In this document: one piece after another, positions 33,437-46,698 of the stretch | How the letters are laid out: each line of letters starts with the position of its first letter | Numbering within the stretch: the stretch's first letter is position 1 | Assembly: GCA_036320915.1 (NCBI GenBank) | Contig: JAXBDG010000011.1 | Location: forward strand, 1,944,501-2,008,500 | Length of the DNA: 64,000 nt | Direction: 5' to 3' | Origin: Linnemannia elongata | Taxonomy: Eukaryota; Mortierellomycota; Mortierellomycetes; Mortierellales; Mortierellaceae | The notes under the pieces: model-generated | The model's input: only the letters and a program-made list of their open reading frames with translations | Databases searched by the model: none | What the model was told of the DNA's origin: nothing | Translations under genes and position numbers: made by a program

Positions 33437-34747
33437 TTAGGCGTCGAGCTCTTGCTTGGAGACTGCAACCGTCACCTCAGGAACCTCCTCCTTGTCATCT
33501 CGCAAAGGAATATCCTCCATTTCGCCTTTATCTCCTCCTACAGTCTTCACATCCTGCACATGTCCACTGCCACCCAGACTAGCCTCCTCATCAGTCACAA
33601 CAGCATTGCTCTGTTGTTGCCGGTTGTGCTCCTGCTGGCGCTTCTCGAAGGCACCAGTTCCATCCTGGGCAGCAACAACGGCGCGACGACCCTTCAAAGC
33701 TGAATCACGACCCTGGTGGATATATTTCTGAATGACAAAGAGAAGGGCAAAGATGGCGAGGAGGCCAATGTACCATCCGGCCGCGACTGGACCCTTGGAC
33801 CAGTCCAAGAAGCCGTACAACCACTCTCCGCGACTAGTTTGATTACAATGAGAGGAAGAAGGACGTTGAGCGAGTGAGGGTAGGGAGGAAGATGGAAGTT
33901 GACTTTTAATGTTAGCATCCGATTCGTTTTTAAGCATCCGATGTGGTACAAAAGCAAGTAAGTAAAGAAACTTCAACCACATCAGAGCACCCAATAAAAA
34001 ACCAAATCCAACTTACGCTGCAAAGTACACCCAAGCAAGGAACATGTACAAGATAATCATCCCCAGAGGGCCCAAGATAGCGACCCATGGCAACTCCATC
34101 CGATTGAACACCATCTCGATTAAAATACAGGCAAAGTCTGCACCATGATGAGAGAAGTCGACGTATTTGTTGAGGGTGTCCATGGTGTTGTTGGGGTCGA
34201 AGAGCATGCCCCAGTAGATGGCGGGGACGACGATGTGGAAGACGACGACGGAGGCGTAGAGGAGTGAGAGAGCTGAGGTGAGGAACCAGTGCTGGTTTGT
34301 AAGTGAAGAGAGAGTTTTGGTCCTCACGTAATTGTGAGAGTGATATGCTGCCGTCTATTGATCGAGGGATTGGATTGAGAGTGTGTAGTAGGGGTGTGGC
34401 GTTTTAGCGTTTTGATTTTGTTCAGATTTGATTAATTCGAACTGATTGGAGTGTGTGCCTGAACAATCGCTGGTTGGCATTATCGTTGCAAGTATCGTTA
34501 CCAAATAGTAAGCAGTGAGGCCAATGTTACTGAGGTTGGTGAAAGTGGTCGGAACCATATAAAAGACTTCATCCCTCGCAGAGACATAGAGTGTCGCAAT
34601 AAACACGGCCACAAGGTGCAATGCCACGATCGCACGGATGATTAACAAAGTGCGGGCATCGACAATGTTAGATGATACTACGCGGGATAGGTCCAAGGTG
34701 TCGTATTTCAGGAACTTGCGAAGCCCTGTTGGTTGTGGTGTTGTCAT
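33437..34747 (-). CDS. Multi-pass membrane protein, AIG1/rolling-stone-like
   Basis: Three exons, 34747-34502, 34291-34017 and 33833-33437; 305 aa, phases consistent. About six hydrophobic segments are visible, for example IIRAIVALHLVAVFIATLY, FTNLSNIGLTAYYL, LLYASVVVFHIVVPAIYWG, LGPLGMIILYMFLAWVYFA and AAGWYIGLLAIFALLFVIQ. The pattern TTFTNLSNIGLTAYYL resembles the FAR-17a/AIG1 and rolling-stone membrane families, but the resemblance is weak. The C-terminal 85 residues are hydrophilic and charged (KRQQEHNRQQQSN, DIPLRDDKEEVPEV), probably cytosolic. The first acceptor (CAG before CACTGG) was chosen because it keeps the frame and hydrophobic pattern. Substrate or function unknown. Confidence 0.75.
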
Positions 34748-37583
34748 TATTATTACTGTTGTCGTTGTTGTTGTAGTTGTTGTTGTTCTTGGGTTTTTGG
34801 AGGAGGAAGATGTGGATGAGAAGTGGTGGAAAGGGAGAGGAGGGGGTAAAGGTATTAGGCGGCGAGGCTAATAAGAGGAGGGAGGTGATGAGTGGTTGTG
34901 GACCTAGTTGAGGAGGAGCGACTGTTGGAGAAGTTAAGGAGAGGAGTGAAAGGAAAGGAGTATGAAGGGGGAGTGTTAAGTCGGAAAGGGCGCCGAGAAA
35001 AGGAGAGAGGGGCGGGAAGGGAGGATGAAGGAGGGAGGAAGGGTCTGAGGATTGGCGAAAGGGGAGGAGAGGTCACCAAAGGACCAAAAGGGGAGGGGAA
35101 GGGCGGGCGAAGTGAGAAGGAAGGAAAGAAGGAATGAAGGAATAAAGGAGGGGGGGGGAGTGGGAACGGAAGAAAGTACAAAAGAAATGGAAAGGAAGAA
35201 GGAAAGAGAAGGACGAAAAGTACGCCCGCCGACTCTCACTCCCCCATGTGCAAAAAAATGAAGGAAAAGAACACTCACCTCGAGAGAGGTGTGATCTCAA
35301 TGCTCTCACTTCTTGTTGTTTTTCCTCAGCAATTGAGTGGAAGGTGAGAAGAGAGAGGGATCTGAACTCAAATGCATTTTTGCGTTTTAAGGTACGCCAG
35401 CAAGGTTACCCAAACACGAAATTAGGCGCAAAGAATAGATTCATGTAAGGATGAGAGAGTAGGGCACTAACGATGTGGACCATTGGGAGTGGACAGCGAC
35501 AGGATGAATATGTTCACTAGTCTTGCTTTTGCAGCTATCATAGGTGCCATGGTATGGTTTCTCTGTCCTCATGCAATGCAATGGATGAATTGATTGAAGG
35601 AAGACTTGAGAGGCGAGAAAAAGACTGAAAGAGGAGCAAGTGAGCATTTGTTTACCCTTTTATGTGAGTGCATCGGAGATGTGCTGATTCAGCAGCGAAG
35701 GGTCGAAGAAAGGATGTCTGTCGCACAAAGAAATCAAGATGGGTGGGGACTTCAAAATAAAATCAATGGTAACACTGGGGATCGAAACAATGATATTCAT
35801 CATTGATCCAACATCAGAAATGGAAAACAGAACCGAGTCACCCAGCTCGATCCCACGTTAACCTTTTTCTCTTCTTCGTCCTCCTCTCTTCATCTTTCGA
35901 TGGAATGTTCACACGCTATTTACGCCTCTCCTTGTTCTTATTCAAGTCCAACACGTCACTCGGTCGGTCCCCAGTTTTGAGACGAATTAAAGTCGTTGCC
36001 ATCGGAGTCCTTCTCAGTACAGCATAACTAGATAACTCAGCTGACTTGATGTGAAATGAAAAAAAAACAATGTCTATCCGTTGCTCCTTTCTTGTTCCAG
36101 ATCGCATGGATTCCCCGATGGTTCCTCGCTGTCACTGTCATCACCATCTTCGACGTTATACATGCTCCCTTGTGATAGGGAACTTGGTTGTTTCGCATGG
36201 GAAAATCGTACATGAAAGCCTTTACTACCAGGAAACCGTGAGACATCTATCCTTCCTTCTTACGTCTCTTCCTCCGCTACCACTTTTCAACACGAGGTCC
36301 CCATTTCTCTAGTGCCATATGAGCTGGGCTAATAAAAACGTGGGACAACTACACGTACAAAACTGTTAATGAAAATAATATTAGGAGATGCAGACTCTGT
36401 TCATTTTAGAAAAGAGGTTTCTATCTATACCGTGTCCTGCTCACAAGAAAAAACTGCAATCCAAGGACCCAGCACCAGAGAACACCGCCATCGTCATCAT
36501 CATCATAGACCTCATAAAAAGGAGCGACAACGGAAAAATAGGAGAAGGGGAACTGAGAAATAAAGAAAGGTGAGAGTGAGAAGAAAAAAAAAGGATACCT
36601 TTCAGATCGTATTCGTATTCACAGATATCAAACGCTCCTTTTCCCCTACAAAGCAAGACTTGACTAATCGTCAAAGAGTTATCAAAGTGACACCTACTTG
36701 AGCAATAGCCAACAAGTCAAAGGCGAAGGGCTGAGTAAGGTCGACAATCAGAGAGAGAGAAAATGTGAGAGAGTGGGTACTTTTGATCAGGTACCAACTC
36801 CAATCTCTTTCACCACCACATCCCGATGTTTTGACGATATACCTCTTTATTAGTACCTTTCTTTGTCAACCATTTCATCGTCCATGACCGTATTTACGAC
36901 CACGTACTCGCCACCGTGCATGTTTTAATGCCTGGGGCACGCATGTATAAAGACGGTTCAAATAACATGGTTAATATCTTGCTCTTTCTTTGCATGTTTG
37001 AACGATTGCGGTGAGCTCGATCTAGTTAGTACGCAGTATTCTCCGAGAGAGTTTTAACATCCCGATACGATGGGCGGGTCGGGATGAGGAAGGTCGGTTA
37101 ATAGATACTTCAATTTCCGGTGCATGGGGTCATCATCCATTTTTTTTTTTTTTTTAACAAACAAATCGAACGAAATTGACTACGTATCAAGTATTACGAC
37201 AAAAACAAATGGAGAGCGACTTGGATGGATGGGCAAAGAGCAAACATACAGGTGGGACGGAAAGCAAGAGAAAATAGAAGAAACCAATGGACACACTCGT
37301 TTGTTCATCTGGAAAGGAGAAAAAGGAGAAATTGCTGTCCATGTTTGGGTAAGATCTTCGGCTTGGGTTTGGACCATCATATAACGGACACTCTATTTTT
37401 TTTTTTTTTATTCGCTATCTCACACGGTTGAGTCCATGTTGTGGAGAAAGACGCTTCCATTGTTCCCGGTGAGTATTCATCCGAGCACAAAACCAAAGGA
37501 GAAATGATCCAAAGGTAAGATGACATGACGGCCAAAGTTTCAACTCTCCTAACCTACCTCCCAACCATCCAAAAACCAAAAAC

Positions 37584-37619
<36 letters not shown>

Positions 37620-40026
37620 GCCAAGGGTGAAAAAGAGACAAGAGCAAGAGCAACAGCAAACGGATAAAGCGAAGACCCGCCCGTCCGTTCATTTCATCTC
37701 CTTTGTTTGTGCTCAAGGAGGGGGAATGAAGGTTCGACACACAAAAAAGCGACAAGCTCTGATGTATTTTTTCATAGATGGCCATAATTGCTGACAGCAG
37801 CATGTACTGTAAACAGACAAACAGACATCGTTGTTGCTTTTTTGGCCCCCCTAAATCTGCTTCTAAAGATATTTGTAGAGTTCAATACCGCACATTCGAC
37901 AAAACAAACAATGCAAACAAATAACAAGAAAAAGAAAGGGGCAAGGGAATTCCGTTGAGAAAAAAAAGATGACGGATGCAGAGAGAAGTGAAATTGAAGA
38001 AAAGCAGTAGATGAAGTAAAGAAGAAAAGGATGAGGAGGAGGAAAAACAATCGCCAATGTGCCCGTTTTTGACACCCGATCCCTCTTCGTTCTCACCATT
38101 CTTCCCCTGAAAGCGTGGGTGCGAATCTGCCCCTATCCTATGTCCCCGGTCAAGTCAGGTCAGACCAAGCATTCTAAACGTGGCGCCCACGAAAATAAGA
38201 AGACTTGATGAGCAAACAAAGTGCACCGGTCGTGCGAGTGCGGAATAGACAAAAAAGGTACGCTAACCAGTCTTGTTTTTTTTATCATGAGTTATCACAG
38301 ACACCAACAAGAGAAGATAGGGATTGTCGAAAACAACAACAAAACAACCTAAAGGTGAGAGTATGGTTAAATCTATCCCACTAAAATGCTCACACCCTTC
38401 TCTATTCGTCTTGTTTTTTCTTCTTCGTCTTCTTCCTTCGTACCATGTTTTAATCGCGCTCTCGTGCGTGCGTGTTTGCGAAGGACGGATGGGGCAACCG
38501 AGTTGGCGTCAAATGGGGATAGGAGAGAAGAGAGGGTGGTTACCATATTGGCAAATTGAGAACATTTTGCGCCCAGCTACGGTGGGTTGTTGAGTTGAGT
38601 TGTCTCTCTCGCTCAAGCGTCAAGGCTCCTTTGGGTCGACTGTCGTTGTAACTTTTTTCCCGGGAGGAGTTGTGTTTGTTTAACGAAGAGATGAAGCAAA
38701 GAGTGTAGGTCGTAAGCGTGTTTTTTCTTTGCCCGACTTGGTGATGATAAAGAGGTGGTTAGCTGTCTTTTAAAACTCCTTTGATGATGATAACAACAAC
38801 AACAACAACAACAAGAAAAAGGAAAGCAAAACAAGAATGGAGGGTGCGCCCTTGTTTTTTATGTTCATTTCACAATGATGCGACAAGGCGACAGTAGTTT
38901 GATGCCCCGTCGCTGTTGGATTGAGTAGAGTTGACCAAGGTCAAAAATAAACAGAGGGAATTGAATGTCTCTGTTCGCATTCATTCACTTACTCCTTCCA
39001 GGAAGACTGAGAAGACAGAGAAGAAGTTGAGAAGAAGTGATAGTTGCTAATGTCGACAAACAGTCTGTCCGACAGACCGACAGACATTCAATAACAACAA
39101 CAACAACAGCAGCGACAGCAATAACAGCAACAAAAATAAAGTCATAGGTCGTACCTTGTCTAAAGCCCGTTTAATATTTTAATTTCTGATTTTTCTTTCA
39201 TCTGACCGTTACACTGTTGTACGGTGTACGACAATTGTGCGACTCTTTCTTCTCACCCATCTCCCAGCACTCATTCACTCATTCTCATTCTCATTCACTT
39301 CCCTTCTTCCTCCATCACCCTTTTTCTTCCTTTCGTCCTTTATTCCTTCTTTTCTCCTTTTAAATTCCTCTTTCTTCTCTCCTTTTCTCCTTCTTCGTTG
39401 TTCACACCCAACCACCCTCCCACTTGGTTTTTTCTTTTCACTACCTTAAATTTTTTTTTTTTTGTTCATGACCACTTTTCATCTTCATCCTCCCTTTAAT
39501 CTTTCCTTTCTCTCTTCACCTACTTTTCCTCCTTTATTTCCTCTCCTTCATAGCGAGGTTCCCTCCTCTTGATCTTTTCATCCACCAATACCATCAACAT
39601 CGACAGCGACAACGACCATTGACCTCTTACCCTCTTCACCACAACCCCATCCTCAACAACCAACAACAAAACTTTCTTTACTCTTCCTCCCTTCCTTCTC
39701 TGATCCAGTCAGGGGCAATCAACTACTCCTTTTCCAATTGCCCCCTTCATACCCTCATCCCATACCCTTCATATTCTCTCCTCCATTGAACGACTCACAC
39801 CCTTCAACCTCATTCCAACTGGACAACCACAAACCACACTCACCCTTCACGACACTACTCGACACTTCATAATTTTCCCAGCCGGAACTGACACCTACGC
39901 TCAAACCGTTGAGTCTGACTCTCATTCAACTACTCAAACAGCCACAACCACTCGACACCGTCCAACCGACCAACAAAAGCTTCCACTTAAACTAGGGACG
40001 ACTTTCAACACCATTCCTCATCAAAC
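34748..40026. other. 5-kb gene desert with simple repeats
   Basis: No translated frame shows a recognisable motif. The stretch holds a G/A-rich block (34800-35220), T- and A-homopolymers (37140-37157, 37582-37616), CAA/CAG-type trinucleotide runs (38795-38815, 39090-39140) and, from about 39240, a C/T-rich tract that is probably the promoter and 5' leader of the receptor-like gene. RNA genes cannot be excluded, but none is recognisable. Confidence 0.5.
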
Positions 40027-43000
40027 ATGACGGGACAGCAACAACAATACTACCGGAGACCGGTCTCGTTAACGAGAATACGATCTGCACCCCCATCCCT
40101 CTACCAATTCATTCTCCTCGCCTTTTTCGCCTTTATCTGTCTCAGTTCAGATGACACTTCGTACTTTTTCAAACATAATATACCCGGTGCAGATGCAGCT
40201 TTGGCGATCCGAGTCAATGCGACGATGGAACCCGTCAATTTCAGGTCGTGGGACCCCTTCCAGGGCGAGACCGACCATTACACGCTCTCGGGTCTGCTGA
40301 TGATGGGAAATGTGATGCCTGATTGTACCATCCAGGTCAACCCGGCTGCCGGGCCCGGTGGTCAGCTCATCCTCAACGCTGTCGATCCTGCCAATCCCAT
40401 CGTTGATTCCATTATCGTCCTTCGTTATGACTGGCTCGACAATTGCGCTACCTTTGACGATGTAAGTTCCTGTTTCTTGCTCTCTGTGGTGGTTGCTAAA
40501 CTACCTTATTCACACGAGTTGTTTCTATTTTTCTGGGTGCCTTGTGTTTTGCCAGAGGATGCGCTTTGTCTTTTGCTATTCCTATCTGTTTTTGTTACAC
40601 ATTTACATACCCAATTACATATGTCCTCGTTTCATCAATTGAACAATATTTGTTTATTTGTCGAGTCTCCCTCCTTTCTCCCTCCACCGCCTCTCCCTCT
40701 CCACTCGTTCTATCTCCTCACTACGTTCTCTGTTTGTCCATCTGGTGTTCTAATGTATCTCCCATGCATCATGCATCGGGTCCCTGTCAGCGTGCAGCTG
40801 ATTGTCGTTGTTATCCTCTGTTTTGTTTACCCCTCATCCCTCCCTCTTCCTCATCCAATATCTTTTTTGTCACACATTGCTCATGTCATCCCTCCCCTCC
40901 CTCTACACACTTTCTTTTTTCCTCTTCTTCTCAGTTGGGGCTGGCTGGGCTGGAAGTTGAAAAGAAGGAGAAAAGGAAAAGAGAGAGAGAGGCTCAAATT
41001 AAAATAACATGCGGGATGATTAACATCCCCCAACTCTACATCTATGCGTATGGAGAAAGAGTACAACGGTCTCAATTTATCATATCATCTCTTCCTGTCC
41101 CTGCTCCATCGTTGCACAAACAAACAAATTTCTCCCCTCTCTCTCTCTCCCCTCCTTCGCTCTCCTCTCGCCCACCCCGATTCAACCTTGGATTCTCATT
41201 GTGCTCATACATGTACACACCACAAGCAACAGAAATCTTTTTTCAGTGCAACCCTACCCCCTATGCAGATCTTAAAAAGAGAGGGTGAGAAGAAAGAAAA
41301 AAAAAGAGAGCAAAAGCAGAACAGAGAAGGAAGAAAGTGGAGGAGTCTAGACTCTACTCTAGTGCTGAACACTATTACTCTCATCGCCCTCCCCTCTATG
41401 AATGACCAAACTTTTTTTTTTTTTTTTTTTTTTTTTCATTCTCAACTTACTTTCTTCGTTGTAAGAGCCGGGCTTGGATGGAGTGACAGACAGCAAACAT
41501 AAAGCAAAAAAATGGTGAGCACTTTGCTTTGAGGAAAGAGAGTTACGCAGCTTCTGGTCATTCATGATTCAGCGCCTTCTATACTTGAACAAAAGGCTGG
41601 GGAAGAGAGATAAAATAGAGGAAGGGGCTTATGGTGGCTTTAACAAGAAAGAATTAGGGGGGGGGGGGGTGGTCTCCAATAGTGACAGCAGGTGTTCGTA
41701 TCGAGAAAGGCGGGCAACCAGTTACCTTTTTTTAGTTTCTTCACACCCTCACCACTTCTTCACTACACATTTCCTCTCAATGGCCAACCATTGATATGAT
41801 ATACCCTGACAATGGCTCATAAGAAATAGTGAGCATCTCTTCAACGTGCGTCGCGTCATATCTTCTCGTTCTTAAAGACTTGGTTTATTCTCCACCCATG
41901 AGCAGACGGTGCCAGTCTTCATTGGACACCTTCATTTCTAACCCCCTCGCCCACCTGGCAACCCATCAATCGTCTGAACTAAAATAAGCATATTCTAACC
42001 GCATAAACCTCATTTTGTATCTCCATCGAAATACCATCGGGCGCACAAACATGATTAGATCTTTAACAGATTACCAACCCTCAACGCCCAGCTCAAGACC
42101 CTCGCCCTCCCCGAGGTCGGCGCCGTGATCATGGATGGCAACGCCGCCAGCGTGGAAGATTTCGGTTCCCCATTCACCCAACTGGCTAATGCCCATTACT
42201 GGAACAACCAGGTCCACCTTAACATCTCCTACAGTGGATCCGACTCCGTCATCTCCATGGCTGCCCTCCTCTCTGCCAATGGACACGCCCTCCTGGCGAC
42301 TGTTGAACAGGACCAGGGTCCTTGGAACCATATGTGGCGGTCGGTTGGGTTTATTATTCTGATTCGCGGGTTGGATGTCTTGACGGGTCTTGTGTTCGCG
42401 TATGGGATCTGGGTGATGATTTTTGTTGTCAAGGCTGTAAAGAAGGATAGTCAGCAGTATCGGAGGTACATGATTCTTATCCCCGGATGCTTTTATTTGC
42501 CGTTGTCTATTGCCTTTGCGCCGTATAAGGTGACGGTCCCTTGGAGGAATGCCGTCTACTACGTCTCGTTGCTGTTCCCTTTCATCTCCCTGGGACTCCA
42601 AATGACCATGTGGAGCAAGCTGATCTACCGGATCAAGCGCAAGAAGACCAACAAGGCTTTCACATACTTCTCCTACGTCACCATCTTCATCCCCGTCTTG
42701 TCCGCTTTCATGGACGGCATTGGATGGTTGGTCCCCTCGGTCCCGATCATCCGTATCATTGGCGAACGTGGCTTTTCCTATGCCACCCCCGCGGTTATCA
42801 TCGTCCAAGCCTGCCTTATTTTCTACTACGCCATCACCTTTTTCCAGTCCCTCAAGGGCGTCGCCGTCTCCCAGACCACTCGCACTGCTCTCGTCAAGAT
42901 CACCGTCCTCAACCTCGCCATGATCTCCTTCTTCATCCTCATGTTCCTCTCTCGTATCGTCTCCCTCCTGGGGTTGAACATGAAGTCCCGCGCCGCGTAT

Positions 43001-43867
43001 ATCACAGAATTGGCCATCTTTCGCTTCTCGTTTGTCTTCTTCTACGCCGCCTGCTTCCGCACCCTTTCCATCCGTCAGCCAACCGGATCTACCGTCGACT
43101 CCAAGGGTAATAATTCCACCTCCGGCGCCGGTGCCGGTGGTAACTTCCACCAAAGCAGCTCGGCCGGCAATCATGGTGGAAAGTCCAACAACAAAAACGT
43201 CACGGTCTATCCCATGGACAACTTCCACTCCTCCTCCGACAACGGCAACCGCAGCCAAACTGGAACCAAGAGCCCGACCGGCGAGGACCGGCCAAGCATG
43301 CACTTCAACCGTCACCTCTCCAACCACGCCTCAAAAGGTTTCACAATCTCTGATCCAAACTCCCTCTCTTCCACCCAGTCCTCAAACATCATCCCCGGCC
43401 CCCGTCTAACCCACGGGTATTCCCAATCGCAACTCCAGCTCTTGGATTCCGGCCGCGAGTCTCCAGAGTACGTCGTGCCTGACCCGTACAAGTTTAACGA
43501 GTTTGGACACCACTCGACCTCCCCTCAGTTCTCTCACTCCTATACCAGTCCTAATCTCACAAACGGTGCCGACCACGCGACCATGGGTGGGTTATCCCCC
43601 CGCCTCGGGGGTGCTACACCAGCTGCCCGCGGGATGCAGTCCGTGAGTCCGAGCCCGGCGTCTTTGAGGGACGAGATGGGGTACGGTAAATCGAATGATG
43701 AGGATAACGATAGTGTCTACGGTAGCCACCGTATGATGCATAGCAACGGTGGACAAAAGTATAATAATGGGAATGGAGGGAGGGTTGTTGGAGGGTTGGG
43801 GAGGAACTCTGAGGGGTATGCTCGGTTTGATATCTCGGACGAGGACCGGAGTGCGCGGGCTGTGTAA
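40027..43867 (+). CDS. Seven-transmembrane receptor-like protein
   Basis: Two exons, 40027-40461 and 42059-43867, join in phase 0 (GAT|GTAAGT ... ATTAG|ATC) to give 747 aa. The N-terminus has a hydrophobic signal (FILLAFFAFICLS, about residues 27-39), then a roughly 240-residue extracellular domain (RSWDPFQGETDHYTLSGLLM; later WNNQVHLNISYSGSDS). Seven hydrophobic helices follow, including SVGFIILIRGLDVLTGLVF, MILIPGCFYLPLSIAF, YYVSLLFPFISLGLQMTMW, YVTIFIPVLSAFMDGIGWLV, AVIIVQACLIFYYAITFF, KITVLNLAMISFFILMFL and FRFSFVFFYAACFRTL. A long Ser/Asn/Gly-rich cytosolic tail carries a motif DEDRSARAV at the end. Topology suggests a GPCR or related sensor; I cannot assign it to a known receptor class. 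The 1597-bp intron is far longer than others here. Confidence 0.82.
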
Positions 43868-44088
43868 CATAGATAGCTTATTATCAAGTAACCCCATCCC
43901 CCACTTCAAAAAACATAATACAAACCTAATCATTTTTGCCCATCTACCATCATTGAGACGTGAAAACGCGTTTTATGTTTATACTGACAGTAAAACGGGG
44001 TTGCAAGTTTTTTTTTGTACAATTATGTTTATGAGGAGTAAGAACGTCGCAAATAAATCGAAAAAGAAAAGAAACAAGGCCGTCTGAA

Positions 44089-45492
44089 TTAGCGACCACG
44101 ACCACGACCCTTCCAGCTTGCTTCACTATCCGCCAACCCCCTCCGTCCGCCTCCATGACCACCATGTCCATTCCGCTCCAAAGGCTCCTTCAATCCAAGT
44201 CGCCCCGCAAACCGATCTGCCGTCATTCCTCCACCTCCACCTCCACCACCGCCGCCGCCGCCGCCCAACCTTCCATCCCTACGACGTTGCTCCCGTCGCC
44301 TATCTTCTCTTCCTCTCCTAATAGGTCCACCTCCTGGATTCCGTCCCTGACGTCCTGTAAACAGAGCCTTGTCTCGTCCTGCACCGGCACCTGCAGGTCC
44401 AGGTTTTACTAAACTCCTATCGACAATTGAAATGTCAAGATAATCGCCAATCACAAACCGGATCGAGCTCAATGTCTTTTCCAAAGCTGTCGATTTCTTT
44501 CCAGCAGCCGCTGTCGCTGATGCCTGTGTTGTTGCTGCTGTGATGGCTGTTGCAAGAGCGGAAGCCGCAGCGGCGCCTGAATCCTTGCTCTTGCGAATAT
44601 CCTTCGTGAACAGCCTCTCTCCCTGTCCTGCTCCTTCTCCCTTCTTGGCTCCTGCCTCCTCAGCCTTCTCCCCCTCTCCCTCAATATCCATCTTCACATC
44701 TCCCGCTCCCGCCTCTCCCGTTCCTGCTGAGGCTTCGACAGCATCATCCGGGACTAAAGTATCAATAAGCATCACCGTCCCAATATCCCTCCCAACATAA
44801 AGACCCCTCGTCATATCCAAAAAAATATGTCGGAAATGCAATTCGCCTCCTGTTTCTGCGGCACCAGGAGTTTCGAGGAGGAGGTCGGGGATGGCCTGTT
44901 GGACTAGGGAGGCAATCTCGCCCATGGTGGCGTTCTTCCATGTGTAGAGTTGGAGTTCTGAGGATTTAGGGGGCAGGGATGTTGGTTTGTATTGGTCCAC
45001 TCTATTGATTAGTTGTAAGAGACGAGGAAAGGAAAGAGGGAATAGGTTAGCTGTTGCTTTCCTTTGTTGTTTGCTTGAGTTGGCTGGTAAGGCAAATGAT
45101 ATGAGATCAGCATAGTTCCTGTAGGTCGGTTGTTTGTACCTGTGGTGCTCGCCCTGTTTGTAGAACATCTTTAGCAAGAAGGGACACAGCTATTTAGAAG
45201 GACAACAATAAAAAAAAGACGCAGGTTGTTAGTGACTCGTGTCATACAACTTGAACAGATCGCCTCCCTAAAGAGTACAAATGCAAGGTCATTGTACCTT
45301 CTCGCGGTCGATGTTGCCAGGTCCAGTCGGCGTGGCAGTTGTTGTTGTTGTGGTTGATGCTGGTGCATTCATGGCAGGTACAGCTGTAGTCGTGGCTGCG
45401 GCAGGGGTAATGTCCATGGCAGTAGTTGACTCTTGTGCTGGTGCTGGTTCAGTTGGTAGCACGACCGCCGTTGTTTCTGGCTCTGACGACAT
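44089..45492 (-). CDS. SAP18: Sin3-associated polypeptide p18 (SAP18) homologue
   Basis: SAP18 is a ubiquitin-like-fold protein of Sin3/HDAC and the splicing-linked ASAP complex. Exons 45492-45298, 45189-45140 and 45001-44089; 385 aa. The exon junctions rebuild the signature NIDREK-LCPFLLKMFYKQGEHH-RVDQYKP. Next come SSELQLYTWKNATMGEIASL and, after a gap, FVIGDYLDISIVDRSL, which matches the C-terminal strand of the fold. Compared with the roughly 150-aa animal protein there is a Thr/Ala-rich N-terminal extension, a Gly/Glu/Ala/Lys insert of about 100 residues inside the domain, and a C-terminal RGG-type tail (poly-Gly and GRGRGR). The 50-nt middle exon is in phase on both sides. Confidence 0.88.
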
Positions 45493-45972
45493 TGTCTTTA
45501 GTGAAAGGTCGTTGTTGGTTGGGGAAGGAGGCGAAGGAGAACAGACGCGCGACAAAAGGTCTAATGGTGTAAAGTGCGAAAAACTTGCACCCAAGGATAA
45601 AACCTTTACGTCATTGATCTCGTGATTTAGGCTCAGCGCTCCAGAATGATCTAGCAGCGCATGACAGAGCCAAGTCATTTGATATAGTATGCCTTTTTTC
45701 ACGCCTTTTGTTTCTTGCTTCTTCAACCTTTTCACTCCACTCTCCAATCTACTCCTACACACTCACCTAACAACTTTTTCTTCCCCTTCGATACATCCTT
45801 TCATTCCGAGCAAATAAAACGTACTACCAACAACAACAAGACCCAGTTTCCTCGCTTTACTCACTACTTACTCCGCTCTCCGTCTCGTTTAACAGCTATC
45901 GGCACCAGAACAGCTCCTCAATAAGAAATCACCAGCAACTACAACAACCACAACAACAGCGCCAAGACAAGA
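45493..45972. promoter_or_regulatory. Divergent promoter, SAP18 / acidic protein
   Basis: About 480 bp between outward-facing starts; C/T- and CAA-rich toward the plus gene, as in other 5' leaders of this window. No specific site recognised. Confidence 0.35.
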
Positions 45973-46698
45973 GTGCATAACATGTCCATAACAATGACTT
46001 CTTCACAATACTGGGATAACGACAACAACGGCAACTACCCAAATATGCATACAGAGCTCGACGCCTCCTCCTTCTCACCTTTCCTTTCCACCCCTTCCTC
46101 ACACTACGATCTCTATTCAATGACATCCTCTTCTTCTTCTATCAACTCTTCAGCCGGATGGCCAGAATACAACTACCCAGTCGAACTGCGCCGCAGCAGC
46201 AACTCGTCGTCCAAGTACTTCAAGTGGGTGCGCCCCATTGCCCGACCCGGTCGACACAGCAGCCCCGACGATGACAGTGATATCGACGAGGATGGCACCG
46301 ATGACTCGTTTCTCGAGGCCGAGTACCCTGTGTTGTCTACGATGGACTACAGCGCTCCAGAGTATGGCTCTTCTTTTGTTGGATCGTATGTGCCTGAGCA
46401 GCAGCAACAGCAGCAAGGCGTTCGCTCGCCAAAGACGAAATTCTTCAAATGGTCTCGGCCAGGACGACAACATGGCGGCGATGACAGCGATGATGATGAA
46501 GAGGAGACGGATATGGATTACGAGGATGACGATGATGAGACGGTCATGTTCAGCAGTGAGGACGAGTACTTCTCGGACGCCAGCTCGTACACATCAGCGT
46601 ATCCCAGGGAGGCAGGTGGTGCAAGAACGGACTATGAAGAGGGCATCAACTGCGGTGACGAGCACTCAAGATCGACGATGTGTCTCAAGCGCCTTTAA
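45973..46698 (+). CDS. Low-complexity acidic protein with two KxFKWxRP repeats
   Basis: Open frame of 241 aa starting MHNMSITMTSSQYW. It is rich in Ser, Tyr, Asp and Glu and has two copies of a short basic-aromatic motif, SSKYFKWVRPIARPGRHSS and KTKFFKWSRPGRQHGG, each followed by an acidic stretch (DDDSDIDEDGTDDS; DDSDDDEEETDMDYEDDDD). A Q-run lies between them. No known domain. The internal repeat and biased composition support real coding; 3' introns extending the gene cannot be excluded. Confidence 0.55.
   Translation: MHNMSITMTSSQYWDNDNNGNYPNMHTELDASSFSPFLSTPSSHYDLYSMTSSSSSINSSAGWPEYNYPVELRRSSNSSSKYFKWVRPIARPGRHSSPDDDSDIDEDGTDDSFLEAEYPVLSTMDYSAPEYGSSFVGSYVPEQQQQQQGVRSPKTKFFKWSRPGRQHGGDDSDDDEEETDMDYEDDDDETVMFSSEDEYFSDASSYTSAYPREAGGARTDYEEGINCGDEHSRSTMCLKRL

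Noticed and set aside
40462..41007. Extension of the receptor-like first exon past 40461
   Set aside because: After GAT|GTAAGT the translation turns into C/T-rich low complexity; splicing to 42059 restores the membrane protein.
42071..43327. 418-codon minus-strand frame opposite the receptor-like gene
   Set aside because: It is the antisense shadow of the long C-rich coding exon; the plus frame has seven clear helices and consistent splicing.
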